Of a DNA stretch of 64,000 nt, positions 1 to 10,670 are shown piece after piece (within the stretch, counting starts at the first letter, position 1; every line of letters begins with the position of its first letter). The notes below the pieces were generated by a model. That model saw only the letters and a program-made list of their open reading frames with translations, searched no databases and was not told where the DNA came from. The stretch lies in contig JABYQQ010000010.1 in assembly GCA_022605405.1 (NCBI GenBank), forward strand, positions 620,001 to 684,000, given 5' to 3'. Made by a program: the position numbers and the translations under genes. The stretch comes from Earliella scabrosa. Lineage: Eukaryota; Basidiomycota; Agaricomycetes; Polyporales; Polyporaceae.

Positions 1-852
1 TGGCTATCATGACAGATGGGCAGCTGTGGACGCCGGTGGAAGGTCTGAGATCTGATGTTTGGACTCCCAGGGACTCCCAGGACACACAGACATGGACGCA
101 AGCTGTATTGATCGTGATGGCGTCATGAGCGGCGCGATGGGTGCGTACACAAGCAGTGACTCACCGTCAGACTTCTCGGATCGCGACGACCAAGCGTCAC
201 AGAGGAAAGTCGCCGTCCCGTCTAACGTAAATCGTTTGCGGGCAACCCTGCTGCAGCACGGGCCTCGAGTCCCGAGTCTCGGCTGGCGGAATGACGGAGT
301 CGCCCGGTCCAGTCCCCAGGTACACACGTTGACGCCTCGAGAAGGAAGAAGGAAGAGCAACTATGACGGAAGCGTCAACGTCAACCATTCAGCCACGTAC
401 CGGAACTAAGTACTAACCTTCAATATATGCATCTTTTGACACAACGCTTTGATGACCTGGCAAACGCGTGGTCAGTCCGTCCGGATCTCGAGTCTTGGAA
501 GCAAGCTTGAAGGAGAACGAGGTATACGTGCGCACGAAGAACGGAAGCGACGACAGAGAGAACAGACAAGGAGTTGGAGCTGGAGTTGGGCAAAAGGCGA
601 AGAGGACGGTACACGATCGATTCACGAGCTGCAGTATACGGTACGGGCTAATATCGTACAATCGTCCAGCCAACATCGTCTATGGCCCACCAGCGTTCTA
701 TCATACATACACACAAGCGTACCTCGGCATCGGCATCATGAGAAACGGCGCTCGCCCGTGGCAAGAAAAAGCGAAGCAGTCCCTCGCACGCACGCACGCA
801 CGCATAGGGTCGCACGAGGAGAGTGACGTCTGCGAATCTGCAGCGTGCACAA
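1..852. other. gene-free left edge
   Basis: I see no convincing gene here. Open frames occur on both strands, but they overlap one another and lack recognisable domains or splice continuity. A short ACGC tetranucleotide run lies at about 785-803, and a small duplication of a GGACTCCCA unit lies at about 60-80. The stretch probably holds the 3' flank of the coiled-coil gene that ends at 853 and upstream sequence of a gene beyond the edge. Confidence 0.4.
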
Positions 853-2340
853 TCACGAAGGTGGCTGCGGCGTGCCAGCCTTCTGGTCTTGTAACAACTG
901 CAGGCCGCCATCTTCCCTTCTCCCACTCCCACTCCCGCTCCCGCTCTCGACGGTTGCGGGAGGAGGATCGGCGTCTTCGATGGTCTCCGGCAAGCCGAAG
1001 CTGTCCGAGCGCGTCCGCGGCACGAGGCTGCCCGTCTCAGCAATGCGCGCACCCCGTTCGACGCTCGCGCGGCGGCTGTGACTGTGGCCCCGGCTCAGGC
1101 TCCGCAAACTCCCGGTCTCCGCGACCCGCCGCTCGAAGCTCCCGCGCCGGTTGAACGAGTGGCGGCCGCTGTGGAGGGACTCGACGGGGGAGAGCGTCCC
1201 GTCGGGGTCGCGAGAGAACGAGATGGGGTGCGAGGGCTGGTGCAGAGAAGTCGAGGGCGAGCCGAAGGAGGAGGATAGGGAGGGTGGCGGGACGAGTGGG
1301 TAGGATAGCATCTGTGCGCCGCCCGCGGTGAATGTGGGAGGGCTCACGGCGACGGAACCTACCGAAGGAGGAGTCGTCATGTTGGTGGCTGCGCTGACAT
1401 AGCTCGCGGGGAACGGGGAGGTTGTCACGGGAGAGAACGGGAAGGGGGAAGTGCTGGTGGAGGAGGGTGAATGCGAGAGAGGGGTCGTGGACTCGGACGA
1501 GATGATATTCGCAGGGCGACGGATCTGAGACGGCGGTCGTGGTATTGGAACGGCACTCGCATGCGGTATGGGCACGGCTGTTGTATGCCTGAGCGGGCCA
1601 GGAGGGACATGGATCGAACTCGATGGCGAGCTGGAGGTGGAGCTCGCCCGACGATGTGTGGGCTGTGAGAATGGCTCCGACTGAGGTAGCCCTATCAAGC
1701 TGTCTACAGGCAGACCGAGCTGCGCACGTTCGCATCAATGCATAGGGATAGAGGACGGCGAGACTCACTCTTCGTCGGTGCTGGATGAGCTCCTCCCTGT
1801 ACACCTCATTCAGTCGCGAAATCCGGATGAAGTCCTGCTCGGTCTCCACCAAACGGCTCCGCAACGCCTCGTTCTCCCTCCTCAGCGCGTCCAGAATCAT
1901 GTCCGAGGTGGGATCCCCATTGCCTCTGTTGAGCAGTTGCGCGAGCTGCGTGCCGTTGGCTCTTGTGCCATGGGGAGAGGCGCCGCCCCCATTGACATGA
2001 GATGGCCCCGCTTGCTGCTGTTGCTGTTGCTGCGCTAATCGCAGCGCAGTCAACTCGCGAGACAGTCTGTTGACATGCGACTCGGACTCTGCTTCAAGGA
2101 CGTTCTCGAGCTCTATCTTCTCTTCTCGCAGCTGAGTGTACTGGAGCTTAGAATGCGGGGTAGTCGGTTGGAGAGGATGACACTAACCTGCTCCAACTTT
2201 CTGGAGAGTATGTTAATGATGCGCTCCTCCTCGGCTTCATACTGGTAGATGAGATCCTCTCGACTGCTCGAGTTTGTGGAAAGTCGCCGGATGGGTGGTG
2301 AGACGGACATGGTGGACTCTGCGCAGGCGCCTTCTTCCAT
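853..2340 (-). CDS. coiled-coil, Ser/Pro-rich protein of unknown function
   Basis: I do not recognise this gene; no enzymatic domain is visible. It is read as three exons, complement(853..1719, 1769..2140, 2188..2340), giving 463 aa with all phases consistent. Introns are 47-49 bp with GTTAGT and GTGAGT donors. Residues about 25-80 are charged and heptad-like (EAEEERIINILSRKLEQ, then REEKIELENVLEAESESH). A polyglutamine run follows at about residue 90, and a second coil sits near residues 130-170 (DALRRENEALRSRLVETEQ). The last 290 residues are Ser/Pro/Thr-rich and disordered, with repeated RRGSFERR / RRASVERG motifs that look like basophilic kinase sites. Start at 2340 is the first in-frame ATG; a second ATG lies 10 codons downstream (MSVSPPIRRL) and could be the true start. 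It may be a scaffold or cytoskeletal adaptor, but that is a guess. Confidence 0.7.
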
Positions 2341-2396
2341 TCTCTAGACCTCACGCATGCATGTGCACACATTTTGCTCAACACAGTGTCTCCAAA

Positions 2397-2467
2397 GCAT
2401 TAATGGGGTAGTGGTAACCTGGGTCGTTGCCATCGACCCGCCGGGGGTTCGATTCCCCCTTAATGCA
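2397..2467 (+). tRNA. tRNA-Gly (anticodon GCC)
   Basis: This is a 71-nt intron-less cloverleaf. The seven-base acceptor stem pairs GCATTAA (2397-2403) with TTAATGC (2460-2466), with discriminator A at 2467. The anticodon arm is GGTCG-TTGCCAT-CGACC, placing GCC in the anticodon. The T arm is GGGGG-TTCGATT-CCCCC. Internal promoter elements fit: an A-box-like TGGGGTAGTGGTA and a B-box GGTTCGATTCC. It decodes GGC/GGT glycine codons. It lies 56 bp upstream of the coiled-coil gene start, on the opposite strand, and next to the end of the SDR array. Confidence 0.93.
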
Positions 2468-2487
2468 TATAGTCCAGGAGTTCTAAC

Positions 2488-2491
2488 TTTT
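2488..2491 (+). terminator. RNA polymerase III terminator of tRNA-Gly
   Basis: A run of four T residues on the plus strand lies 20 nt after the tRNA discriminator base. This is the usual minimal Pol III stop signal. Confidence 0.5.
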
Positions 2492-2731
2492 GCACTGTAT
2501 TCCCGTAGCACAAACTTCCTGTGAACGGCACCACCTGGGCCGCGTTTTTGCGCAACAATGAGTCTCAGTGTTGGATCCCTCATCGCTTCGCGGATCTTCT
2601 GTCAACTCATCGTATATCTTGCTATGTGCAAAGGTCTGACAACACGTCGTGGTACTAGTCTGTCACTAACGCTTGCAAAAGAAGCCTGAGGTCGGAGGTG
2701 TCCCTCTGCTTATCGGTTCGGTACGGTCCTA

Positions 2732-3957
2732 TCAACTCATAACTGAGCCTGCGTTTACACTGATTGTCTGGCCTGTTTATCACGCCCAGATATACCCAAA
2801 TTAGTATCCGAGCGCAACTTCGTAGGAACCTTAGCCATACCTGTCACGAAGTACGCCTCCGGCTTCACAAGGTATGACACTATGCCGCCTATGACCTCTG
2901 GCTGGGCAATAGGTGTGGGACGCATCCCCTTGATCTGGCGAGAGGTTCAATCGATGCTTCATAGCAGCTTCAAGCCTGAGCTGTAGCGACTCAGTACCTA
3001 CCTTCGCCAGTTCTTCCAAAGCTGCTCAAGGATCGTTGGTTAACAAACATAAAGAAGAGATACTCTAACGCGCTGTACGTACGCATGCCTGATGAGATAC
3101 CTGTCGCGATGGCGCCCGGGGCATAGCAGTTGACTGTTATGTTGTGCTCGGCGAGCTCTAGGGCTGTGGACTCATCCCCCTCTTCAGCAAACATTTCACA
3201 GCTTCCAGGGACACTGCGACTACCCGCACCTGCTGCGTGAGTAAGACCACGAACCGCGAACTTGGATGCGCTATATGCTGGGAGAAACCCAATCCCTGCA
3301 CCCCGATGTGTGTCAGTATCCGAGTACTAGTCAAACTTGAGAGTCCGATACGGATGGCTTACCAGCTCTTCCAGCATCCGAGCACGCTCCTGAGATGATT
3401 ATCCTTCAGAGTCAGTACCTTGGGACCGAGGCAGGTATGAGACCCACCAATGAGGCGTCCTCCGCGGCCCTGTGCGACCATCTGGCGAGCGGCGTGCTTG
3501 AAGCAGAGCATCACGCTGCGCGTATTCACCGCCATGACGCGATCCCAATCCTCAACGGTGATCTCGAGAATCGACTGCACTCTTAAGATACCTGCATTGG
3601 CTACCATCTGTGCCCATGCGCATGAGTTAACTCGACTGGGGAAACCTAGTTTGGCCCACAGTGGGAGAAACGCACCACGTCGAGACCGCCCAATTGCTGG
3701 ACGGTCTGCTCTACGATACCCATGACGTCCGCCTCCACGGAGACGTCACCGGGTACAGCAATGGCCTTCCGTCCTTTCGCTTGAATGGCACTGACGACAG
3801 ATGTGATCTTGTCAGCGCTGGAAGGCACATCGTTCACGGCAACATCAAAGCCATCCTCGGCGAGACGCAGAGCTATCGCCTCGCCTATTCCTTGCGCAGC
3901 TCCAGTGACAATTGCCACTCGAGTCGCGCTCGGAGAGGCCGTGTTCGTTGTAGACAT
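2732..3957 (-). CDS. short-chain dehydrogenase/reductase, array copy A
   Basis: Classical SDR oxidoreductase, nearest in style to acetoin/diacetyl reductases; the substrate is not known. The dinucleotide motif TGAAQGIG is at residues 18-25. An acidic residue closes the second strand (VAVNDVP), which usually favours NAD(H). NAG follows at the start of exon 2, then catalytic Asn (AVNTRS), Ser (GACS) and YSASK, with Ser-to-Tyr spacing of 13 as expected. Eight exons can be read through seven small introns. The last exon encodes QTISVNAGSVMS and a TGA at 2732-2734. Start ATG at 3957 gives MSTTNTASPS; a longer open frame to 4092 lacks family similarity. It is the most diverged copy in its Ser/Tyr loop and C-terminus. 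An AT-rich TATAAAT element lies at 4003-4009. Confidence 0.88.
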
Positions 3958-4316
3958 GTCCGTGGTGAGGGGGTGTGTGGCAGCAGTACTGTGGGAGGAG
4001 TCATTTATATGGATAGGGCACAAGGGACTTGGATGTTCACGTGGTACCATGAATGATGCGCAACCATGAGGATGTGGGATATTTAGACTCATTTCACTCG
4101 GTGGAACGCACCGATTGGACTAAACACGCTCACGTAGTATGCCGGGCCTGACCCGGGAAGGGCTCAACCGCTCTTGATACCTTGTTGCTCCAACTTTGCC
4201 ATTTAGTTGATCATGGCATGGAGGCGGCGCGTGTAACCATAATGCAGCTCAGTCGTGTTCCTTGCCCGGTTCTCGGCGATGTTCATTCTCTATCGCGGAT
4301 TACACTTCGGACAGGC
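3958..4316. other. spacer between SDR copies A and B
   Basis: It holds the promoter of copy A (minus-strand TATAAAT at 4003-4009, about 46 bp from the ATG) and the 3' flank of copy B. No gene seen. Confidence 0.5.
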
Positions 4317-5553
4317 TTAACTCAGCAACAGACCTCCGTTGATACTGACTGATTGCCCTGTATCACGGCAAGAGTTACGATCCCGCAGATGTTTGCGAGG
4401 AAGATCATGAACGTACCCGTAATGTGGAAGGCGTCGGGTTTCGCAAGGTAAGAGACCAGATCCGCGACAACCACAGGACCCACTGGCCCGATATCGTCAG
4501 GTAGCCCCATATCCTGTAAGACGTTCCTCGTAAGATAGTCCTCCCAAAGCAGCAGGAGGGAAGTATGTACTTTGATGACCTTCATTCCAGGTCCTCCATA
4601 TTTTTCGTCGTCCGGGTGCGTAGCTAGAATAGTGCGTGCCAATCAGTGGTGTAAAGTGGAACCGGAGTGTGACCGTGGAAGATAGCAAGGAAGGCCATAC
4701 TCAATGGTGTTGTAATTAACCCCGGACAATACGCGTTGACGGTTATCTTATGTGGGCGCAATTCAAGAGCTAGAATACTTCGGTTCAAACTATGACCCCA
4801 CGCGCATGAAGCTACACGATACTCACCAGCACTTTGAACAAGTCCCCGAATGGCAAACTTCGAGGCGCTATATATCGGAGCTCCGGGCGCACCTAAAACC
4901 AGCTATAGTTAGAGAGTCACGGTTGTGCGTTCCATAGGCATACGAGCTTACCGGCTCTGCCAGCATCCGACGATGCGCCTACCCCGAGTATTCAGTGTCT
5001 TCCAAGCTGGTATCAGGATACAAGTTGTAACTGAAACACTCACATAAGATGCGACCACCACGCCCCTGCGCAATCATTTGCTTCGCAGCATGCTTGATAC
5101 ACAAGAACGTCCCACGTCCGTTGATTCCAAGGACCCTGTCCCAATCTTCTACACGGCACTCAACAATCGGGTTGTAACAAATCACTCCTGCATTTGCGAT
5201 CATCTAAGAGCCACGTGGGGTTATAGTTGAATGCAGTCATCAGACATATACTTGTACTGAGCCGAAGGAAAATGACACACCACATCGAGTCCTCCGAGCT
5301 CCGCGACGGTCTTACTGACCATCGAGGAGACGTCATCCTCGCTGGAAATATCCCCGCAGACGACGAGCGCACGTCGATGTTTGCCTTCTATGGCTTTCGC
5401 GACTTCTTCAAGCTGGAGCTTCTTCGATGGGATGTCATTGATAGCTACGTCGAGTCCATCTTGGGCAAGCTGCACTGCGATAGCCTCGCCGATGCCTTGA
5501 GCAGCACCGGTCACAAGGGCAACGCGGGTAGGCGGACTATGATGCTCAGCCAT
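4317..5553 (-). CDS. short-chain dehydrogenase/reductase, array copy B
   Basis: Paralogue of copy A with the same seven intron positions. Residues 1-9 are MAEHHSPPT, followed by RVALVTGAAQGIGEA. The catalytic set is complete: NAG in exon 2, GINGRG, the CASS serine, and YSASK 13 residues after the Ser. Exon 8 reads QSVSINGGLLLS and ends at TAA 4317-4319. Unlike the others, the exon before the LVSYLAKP segment carries an unusual THPDDEKYGG insert-like stretch, and the normally conserved ELxKHKITVN reads ELRPHKITVN. All donors and acceptors are GT/AG and no frameshift was found, so it looks functional. Substrate unknown; NAD(H) use is inferred from INDIP at the end of strand 2. Confidence 0.86.
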
Positions 5554-6323
5554 GGAATGGGTGCATGGGGAGCAGACTGATTTCGTATTTATGTACGTTC
5601 GGCATCTTTCCGGTGCCACTTCTCAGCGCTCACGGTGCCATTGTTTGCCGGCATTGGACATAAGGTTTGAGGTCAATCAATTGCTACGTCCGTCTGTGCC
5701 ACTGTTGCTATGATATGCACCACCACCGACGTCCAGATAAGTCAGCTGCACTCACCGGAGGCAGCTATAAGCATCATAGCCTAACTCCATGAGGTCAGCC
5801 AGCCCTATGACGGTATCCTGTAGCACCCTGCACATAACGAGTGATTAGGATGCAGAGTGACAGCTCCGAATCAGACGCACAAGCTCGAAAGTGCTCACCT
5901 ATTCAGCGAAGGCTGCGCTATCTGGCAATTCCGTCAATGGGTGAGAGTCGATGCGCGTGTCATTCACGGTGGCGTATCCCGATCGGCTTCGACTCTGTTG
6001 ACTTTCGACCGATGAGCGCTTGCTCGCGTCCTTAAAGCTCTGCGTGAAGTCGGCTCGCCAAGATCACCACTTCCTCCTCCCATTGTGAGTTGGGGGAAGT
6101 CGAGGCCAAGCACGATGTGGATCCGCGTCTCGAGTACGAGTCATTTGCATGACTCGAGGGCCCGTCCATCACCACATATGCCAGAGAGTCTCGCTGAGTG
6201 TGAGTGCGCGCCTTAGTTGTGACAGCTTGTATAAACACAAGGCGCCCCCGAGATGAAACGGGAGAAGAGTTGTCGTCATTCGGATGCGTACATTTAGTCG
6301 GTCTATCGGTGTCCGAGTGATCT
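5554..6323. other. spacer between SDR copies B and C
   Basis: A 770-bp non-coding stretch, the widest gap inside the array. I see no ORF with SDR similarity and no repeat. The end near 6280-6323 resembles the 3' flank of copy D (about 7980-8010), so the C/D duplication included this flank. Confidence 0.5.
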
Positions 6324-7538
6324 TCAGCTCACGATCAACCCGCCATTCACGCTGTACGACTGGCCTGCCATTCATAAATTAGGTACGTGACCACGAAGAC
6401 TAGCCGGCCTGAACCACGCACCAGTCACATACGACGTCTCCGGCTTCGCGAGGTAGGAGACAAGATCCGCGATGTGAGATGGTTCCGCGGCTTCAAGCTC
6501 ATCTGCAACACCTCCGATCTGCATGGGCGTGGCGATGCGGGTTTATCGGCACCGGCACTTGAATGAATAGAGCAAGCATACGCACCTGCCTGACCTTCGC
6601 CAATGTCTCCTCGCCTCCTTCGGCGGCAAGCTTCATAGCTACATGTTAGTATGATTTATGCATTCAGTGACTGTGTTTGGAGGCCAGGGAAAAGCAATCG
6701 CACTCATGGGTGTCTTGATCATCCCTGGACAGTACGCGTTGACCGTGATCTTGTGCTTCCGGAGCTCGAGTGCTAGGAAACGTTGAATATGAACAAGTTT
6801 AGTTACTGAATGGGGGGCTCCTCACCTGCACTTTGCATGAGACCTCGGATTGCAAACTTCGAGGCGCAGTAGAACGCCATCCCAGGGAAGGCTTGGAATT
6901 GCGGTTCATCAGACTGACAGTAGCGTATCAACTTAAGGGTCCTACTCACCAGATCTCCCGAAATCCGAAGACGCGCCTGGACGGGTAACATGAGCACAGA
7001 AGGCATGCCAGACGAGAAGTCGGTCGCTCCACGCACATATGATGCGACCTCCACGGCCCTGGGGAATCATATGGCGAGCAGCATGCTTGATGCACAAGAA
7101 TACGCCCCGCCCGTTCACACTCATAATGCGGTCCCACTCATCGACCTCGCACTCAGTGATGGACTTGAACCCGGTGTCGATGCCAGCGTTGGCGACCATC
7201 TAATGAGTACGGCAGCGGTTGGGTCATCGTGAACCCGGACGCCAGAGGGTGAGAAGAACGCGACGCACCACGTCCAGCCCTCCGAGACCCGTGACGGTCC
7301 GGCTGACCATCGAGGCGACGTCGCGCTCAGCGGAGACGTCTCCACAAACGATGAGTGCGCGTCTGCCTTTGGCCTCAATTGCCTTGGCGACATCTGCAAG
7401 CTGGCCTTCTTTCTGCGGAATGTCGTTGATTGCGACGTCGAGTCCGTCATCGGCGAGTTGTAATGCGATGGCCTCTCCGATACCTTGGGCGGCGCCGGTG
7501 ACCAATGCAATGCGAGATGCGGGTTGTTCCTCCGTCAT
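6324..7538 (-). CDS. short-chain dehydrogenase/reductase, array copy C
   Basis: Classical SDR, closest to copy D. Exon 1 begins MTEEQPASRIAL at 7538, followed by TGAAQGIG. Later exons supply NAG, SVNGRG, the CASS serine and YCASK. ALELRKHKITVN is followed by AYCPGMIKTPM, then a TMKLAAEGGEET segment that is present in C and D but differs in A and B. The last exon reads QSYSVNGGLIVS, with TGA at 6324-6326. The open frame could extend to an ATG at 7586, but the shared start with copy D supports 7538. Eight exons, seven introns, all GT/AG. Cofactor is probably NAD(H) (VAINDIP). No disabling change seen. Confidence 0.88.
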
Positions 7539-8010
7539 GAGCGTCAGCCGAGTATTCGAGGGAGTACGAGATGAATTGAGCTCCACATACCGGTGTTCTT
7601 ATACCATCACCGAGCGCCCGGAAAGCTAGGAGATGGCCGGCTTTGGGTCAAGAGACCTTACCCCCAAGAGACTGTCGGGGTCGGCGGCCTGGATGGGAAG
7701 CTAAATGAGGGTTAGCGAATATCCAACAATGATAGTAATTAGTCATGTCTGAATCCAAATCTGAATCCGCCTCAAACCTGCGTGATGTGGGTTTCCGACG
7801 CTCGATGCCGTTAACCAGAAGGGGCATGGTGGAGACACAGTGTCACGCTGCTTGAATGGGGAACGAGAACGGGTAACGCATTGCGATCGTCAGTAATCAC
7901 TTACATATGCCAGTTGAGTACGTGGCAATAATGCCGCTGATCATCCGGTGCCCGTGAAAGCTGCTTCGGTCAAGTGGCGACATATGCGTACATCGAGTCG
8001 GTCTAGCTCT
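7539..8010. other. spacer between SDR copies C and D
   Basis: It holds the copy C promoter (TATAAG at 7598-7603) and about 400 bp of anonymous sequence. No gene seen. Confidence 0.5.
7598..7603 (-). promoter_or_regulatory. TATA-like element of SDR copy C
   Basis: TATAAG on the minus strand, about 60 bp upstream of the ATG at 7538. The corresponding position of copy D also carries TATAAG, within otherwise changed sequence, which supports a role. Confidence 0.45.
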
Positions 8011-9231
8011 TCAGCTCAAGGTTAACCCACCATTCACGCTGTAGGACTGGCCTGACATTCACGAATGAGAAACGGCGACAGCGAAGACGGGTTCGATTGT
8101 AACACGTACCAGTGACGTACGACGTTTCCGACTTGGCAAGGTATGAGACAAGATCCGCAACGTGAGATGGTTCCCCAGGGTCGATCTCATCTGGAATCCC
8201 TCCGATCTGCATGCACATGGCGTGCTGATCTTGTCGGTAGTACTTGAATGAATAGAGAAGGCGTACGCACCTTCCTCGCCTTCGCCAATGTCTGTTCACC
8301 CCCTTCTTCGGCCTTCAAACCTACACAATAGTATGATGCATACATTCAGTGGTCGAAGACGAGGAGTGCCCAGAGGAAGCAACCGCACTCAAAGGTGTAT
8401 TGATCATCCCTGGGCAGTATGCGTTGACTGTGATTTTATGCTTCCGGAGCTCAAGCGCTAGAAAACGTTGAGAATCCATGAGTACAGTCACGGCACCGAG
8501 GGCTTCTCACCTGCGCTTTGAACGAGCCCGCGTACGGCAAATTTCGATGCGCAGTAGAACGACATTTGGGGGAAGGCTTGCAATTGCAGTTGATCCAGAC
8601 AGACGGTGCATGGCGTAGCAAGGATCCTACTTACCGATTTTTCCCAGATCCGAACACGCGCCTGGACAGAGCCAATGTAAGCACAGAAGGCATGACGCCG
8701 GCGGACGAAAAGTTTGTCGGTTCACTGACATATGATGCGACCTCCACGACCCTGGGGAACCATATGGCGAGCAGCATGCTTGATGCACAAGAATACACCC
8801 CGCCCGTTTACAGCCATTACGCGGTCCCAGTCGTCCACCTCGCAATCAGTGATGGGCTTGAATCCGCACTCGATACCGGCGTTGGCGACCATCTGTGGAG
8901 TGCCACAGCGCTTCGGTCATCGCGGACCTGGGTGGCAGAGGGTGAGAGAGACACGACGCACCACGTCCAGCCCTCCGAGACCCGTGACGGTCCGGCTGAC
9001 CACCGAGGCGACGTCACATTCAGCGGAGACGTCTCCACAGACGATGAGTGCGCGTCGGCCCTTGGCCTCGATTGCTTTGGCGACATCCACGAGCTGGCTT
9101 TCTTTCTGGGGAATGTCGTTGATTGCGACGTCGAGGCCGTCATCGGCGAGTTGTAATGCGATGGCCTCTCCGATACCTTGTGCGGCGCCGGTGACCAATG
9201 CAATTCGGTATGCGGGTTGTTCCTTCGCCAT
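8011..9231 (-). CDS. short-chain dehydrogenase/reductase, array copy D
   Basis: Near-duplicate of copy C. It starts MAKEQPAYRIAL at 9231, with TGAAQGIG, NAG, AVNGRG, the CACS serine and YCASK in order, Ser-Tyr spacing 13. The C-terminal exon QSYSVNGGLTLS ends at TGA 8011-8013. The seven introns sit at the same codons and phases as in A-C. Exon 3 reads ACSDLGKI where C has ASSDFGRS, so the residues around the active-site Ser have changed. Similarity to copy C extends into both flanks (TATAAG upstream; the region after the stop downstream), pointing to a recent segmental duplication. A long open frame on the opposite strand (8518-9156) is a shadow. Confidence 0.88.
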
Positions 9232-9287
9232 GGGCGTTAGCTGAGTATCGGGGGAGGACGAGGTAAATTGAGCCACTCACCGCTGCC

Positions 9288-9293
9288 CTTATA
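9288..9293 (-). promoter_or_regulatory. TATA-like element of SDR copy D
   Basis: TATAAG on the minus strand, 57-62 bp upstream of the ATG at 9231, at the same offset as in copy C. Confidence 0.45.
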
Positions 9294-9759
9294 GCATGCG
9301 CAAGATAGAGTTCGTCCAGCTGGCGGCGTATGACCTCAATGTGCATCCGTGACATCCGCTGGAAATGCATGACATGCCACGGCCATCGATATTCGCCGTA
9401 CCATATTTCCGATTGCTATCCTTGATAGCTTAGAGATTCGCGTAATCCGATAGCCACATGAAGAATACGTGAATGGCAGATCTATGGGGCGCATGACTTC
9501 AGCATCTGGCGGAATTACGTGCAGGTGCTCACTCACCGGTGGACGACTTCCATTCACTCTTCGCCTGCCGACCAAACCCAGACATTCAGTACACATTCAT
9601 GTCAGGGTCGATGCTATAAGCTTGGCCTGGAAGGTCGATGCTATAAGCTTGGCCTGGAAGAAAACAGGCACATCCGTTCGAGACAGCCCCTGCAGGGGAC
9701 TCGGCGTATCTGCATCAGCTTCCTTCCTGTGGCTTGTGGCCGGAGGGGGTACAAAGAAT
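9294..9759. other. spacer between SDR copy D and the SDR remnant
   Basis: No gene seen. It contains the perfect 27-bp tandem duplication listed separately and borders the decayed SDR copy. Confidence 0.45.
9606..9659 (+). repeat. perfect tandem duplication, 2 x 27 bp
   Basis: Two identical adjacent 27-bp units at 9606-9632 and 9633-9659. Each begins GGTCGATGCTATAAGCTTGG. Twenty-seven bases is a multiple of three, but no gene is supported here. The identity implies a very recent slippage or repair event. Confidence 0.9.
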
Positions 9760-10160
9760 TAGCCGTACTCATCGGTGTAATGATTCATCTAGATGCCCTC
9801 TGGACGAGCCCCGAATCGTACATTTCGAGGCGGAATAGAGGGAAACCCGAGGAGCGCCAGTTGTGCTGGCATTCGAAGGCGCTTCTGTGGTCAAACTAGA
9901 CCTCAACAGCGGAAACAACAAACTGACATATATTGCGACCTCATCGGCCGGCCCTGGTAGTACTCCTCCAAAGTACATTCATGAGAGAAGCAGGGAATCC
10001 AGCGTTGGCAAACATCTAGGTGCATACTATATGTAGGGAAGGGGAGTCGGACTCAGTGTAACGACAACCGACAGGTGGGAACAACAGACTGACCACATCG
10101 AGCTCCCAAGCTTGGCGACAGTCTTGCTGACCATCGAAGCAACGTTGAAACGATGACTAC
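9760..10160 (-). pseudogene. decayed fifth SDR copy
   Basis: Pieces of the SDR family remain in the right order on the minus strand. The end of exon 1 (VASMVSKTVAKLG) is at about 10096-10145, followed by a frame change where GGLDV is expected. The exon 2 start (MFANAGF, for MVANAGI) at about 10015 lacks the following 40 or so codons. A fragment around the YxxxK exon (LYSASKCTIRG) follows at about 9800-9850, then the frame is lost. The coenzyme-binding N-terminus and everything after the Tyr-Lys exon are missing. It marks the distal end of the array. Boundaries are approximate. Confidence 0.72.
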
Positions 10161-10670
10161 CATGGTGGCAACTTCTGTGAGCTCTAGTAGAGTCTGAGTT
10201 GCTCTCGATGGACCGCCGGGCGGGTGTTGCAGACTCGAGTACTGAGTCCATAGTTACCAAGCCCGAGTTACAGTATGAGAACCTATGAGAACACGACGCT
10301 GTGCACCGCTCGGGCGGCGGGACCGCGCACAATTGGACCAGAAATGGCGATAAGGTGGGAAGAAGACAAGGGACAATGGCCCGGCATCACGGCCGAGCAC
10401 CGCAACCGTCGGTCAGGTGCTACAAGCGCCGACACGAGGCGGGGGCCATGCGCCGACGCCTTCTTTATTTGGTAAGTTCGGGATGTGCCGAGGACTGCCG
10501 GACGGGCCATCAAGTGAGTCAAGCGCGTCGGGGCCGCCACAAAAGGCATTGATACGCTGGCGAATCCGCCGTTCCCTTCTTTCCCCCGTACTCCCACCTG
10601 CAGCCCGTGCGCTCGCTCGCCCGCTGCGGCCTCATAATCCTGATTCCTTACAGTCCAGTAGTGTGTGACA
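10161..10670. other. upstream region of the HSP20-like gene
   Basis: Probable promoter and 5' leader of the gene starting at 10671. A GGTAAGT donor at about 10470 and a TTACAG acceptor at about 10648-10653 could frame a leader intron. I could not find a clear heat-shock element (inverted GAA/TTC repeats). Confidence 0.35.

Noticed and set aside
785..803. ACGC tetranucleotide run as a possible CRISPR or satellite
   Set aside because: Only about five units, a plain microsatellite.
468..1154. 228-codon plus-strand open frame at the left edge
   Set aside because: It overlaps the 3' exon of the coiled-coil gene in antisense and reads as low-complexity His/Arg/Ser without a domain.
8518..9156. 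212-codon plus-strand open frame across SDR copy D
   Set aside because: It is antisense to the exons and introns of a well-supported SDR gene, and the same shadow appears opposite copy C; composition follows the GC-rich third positions of the real gene.
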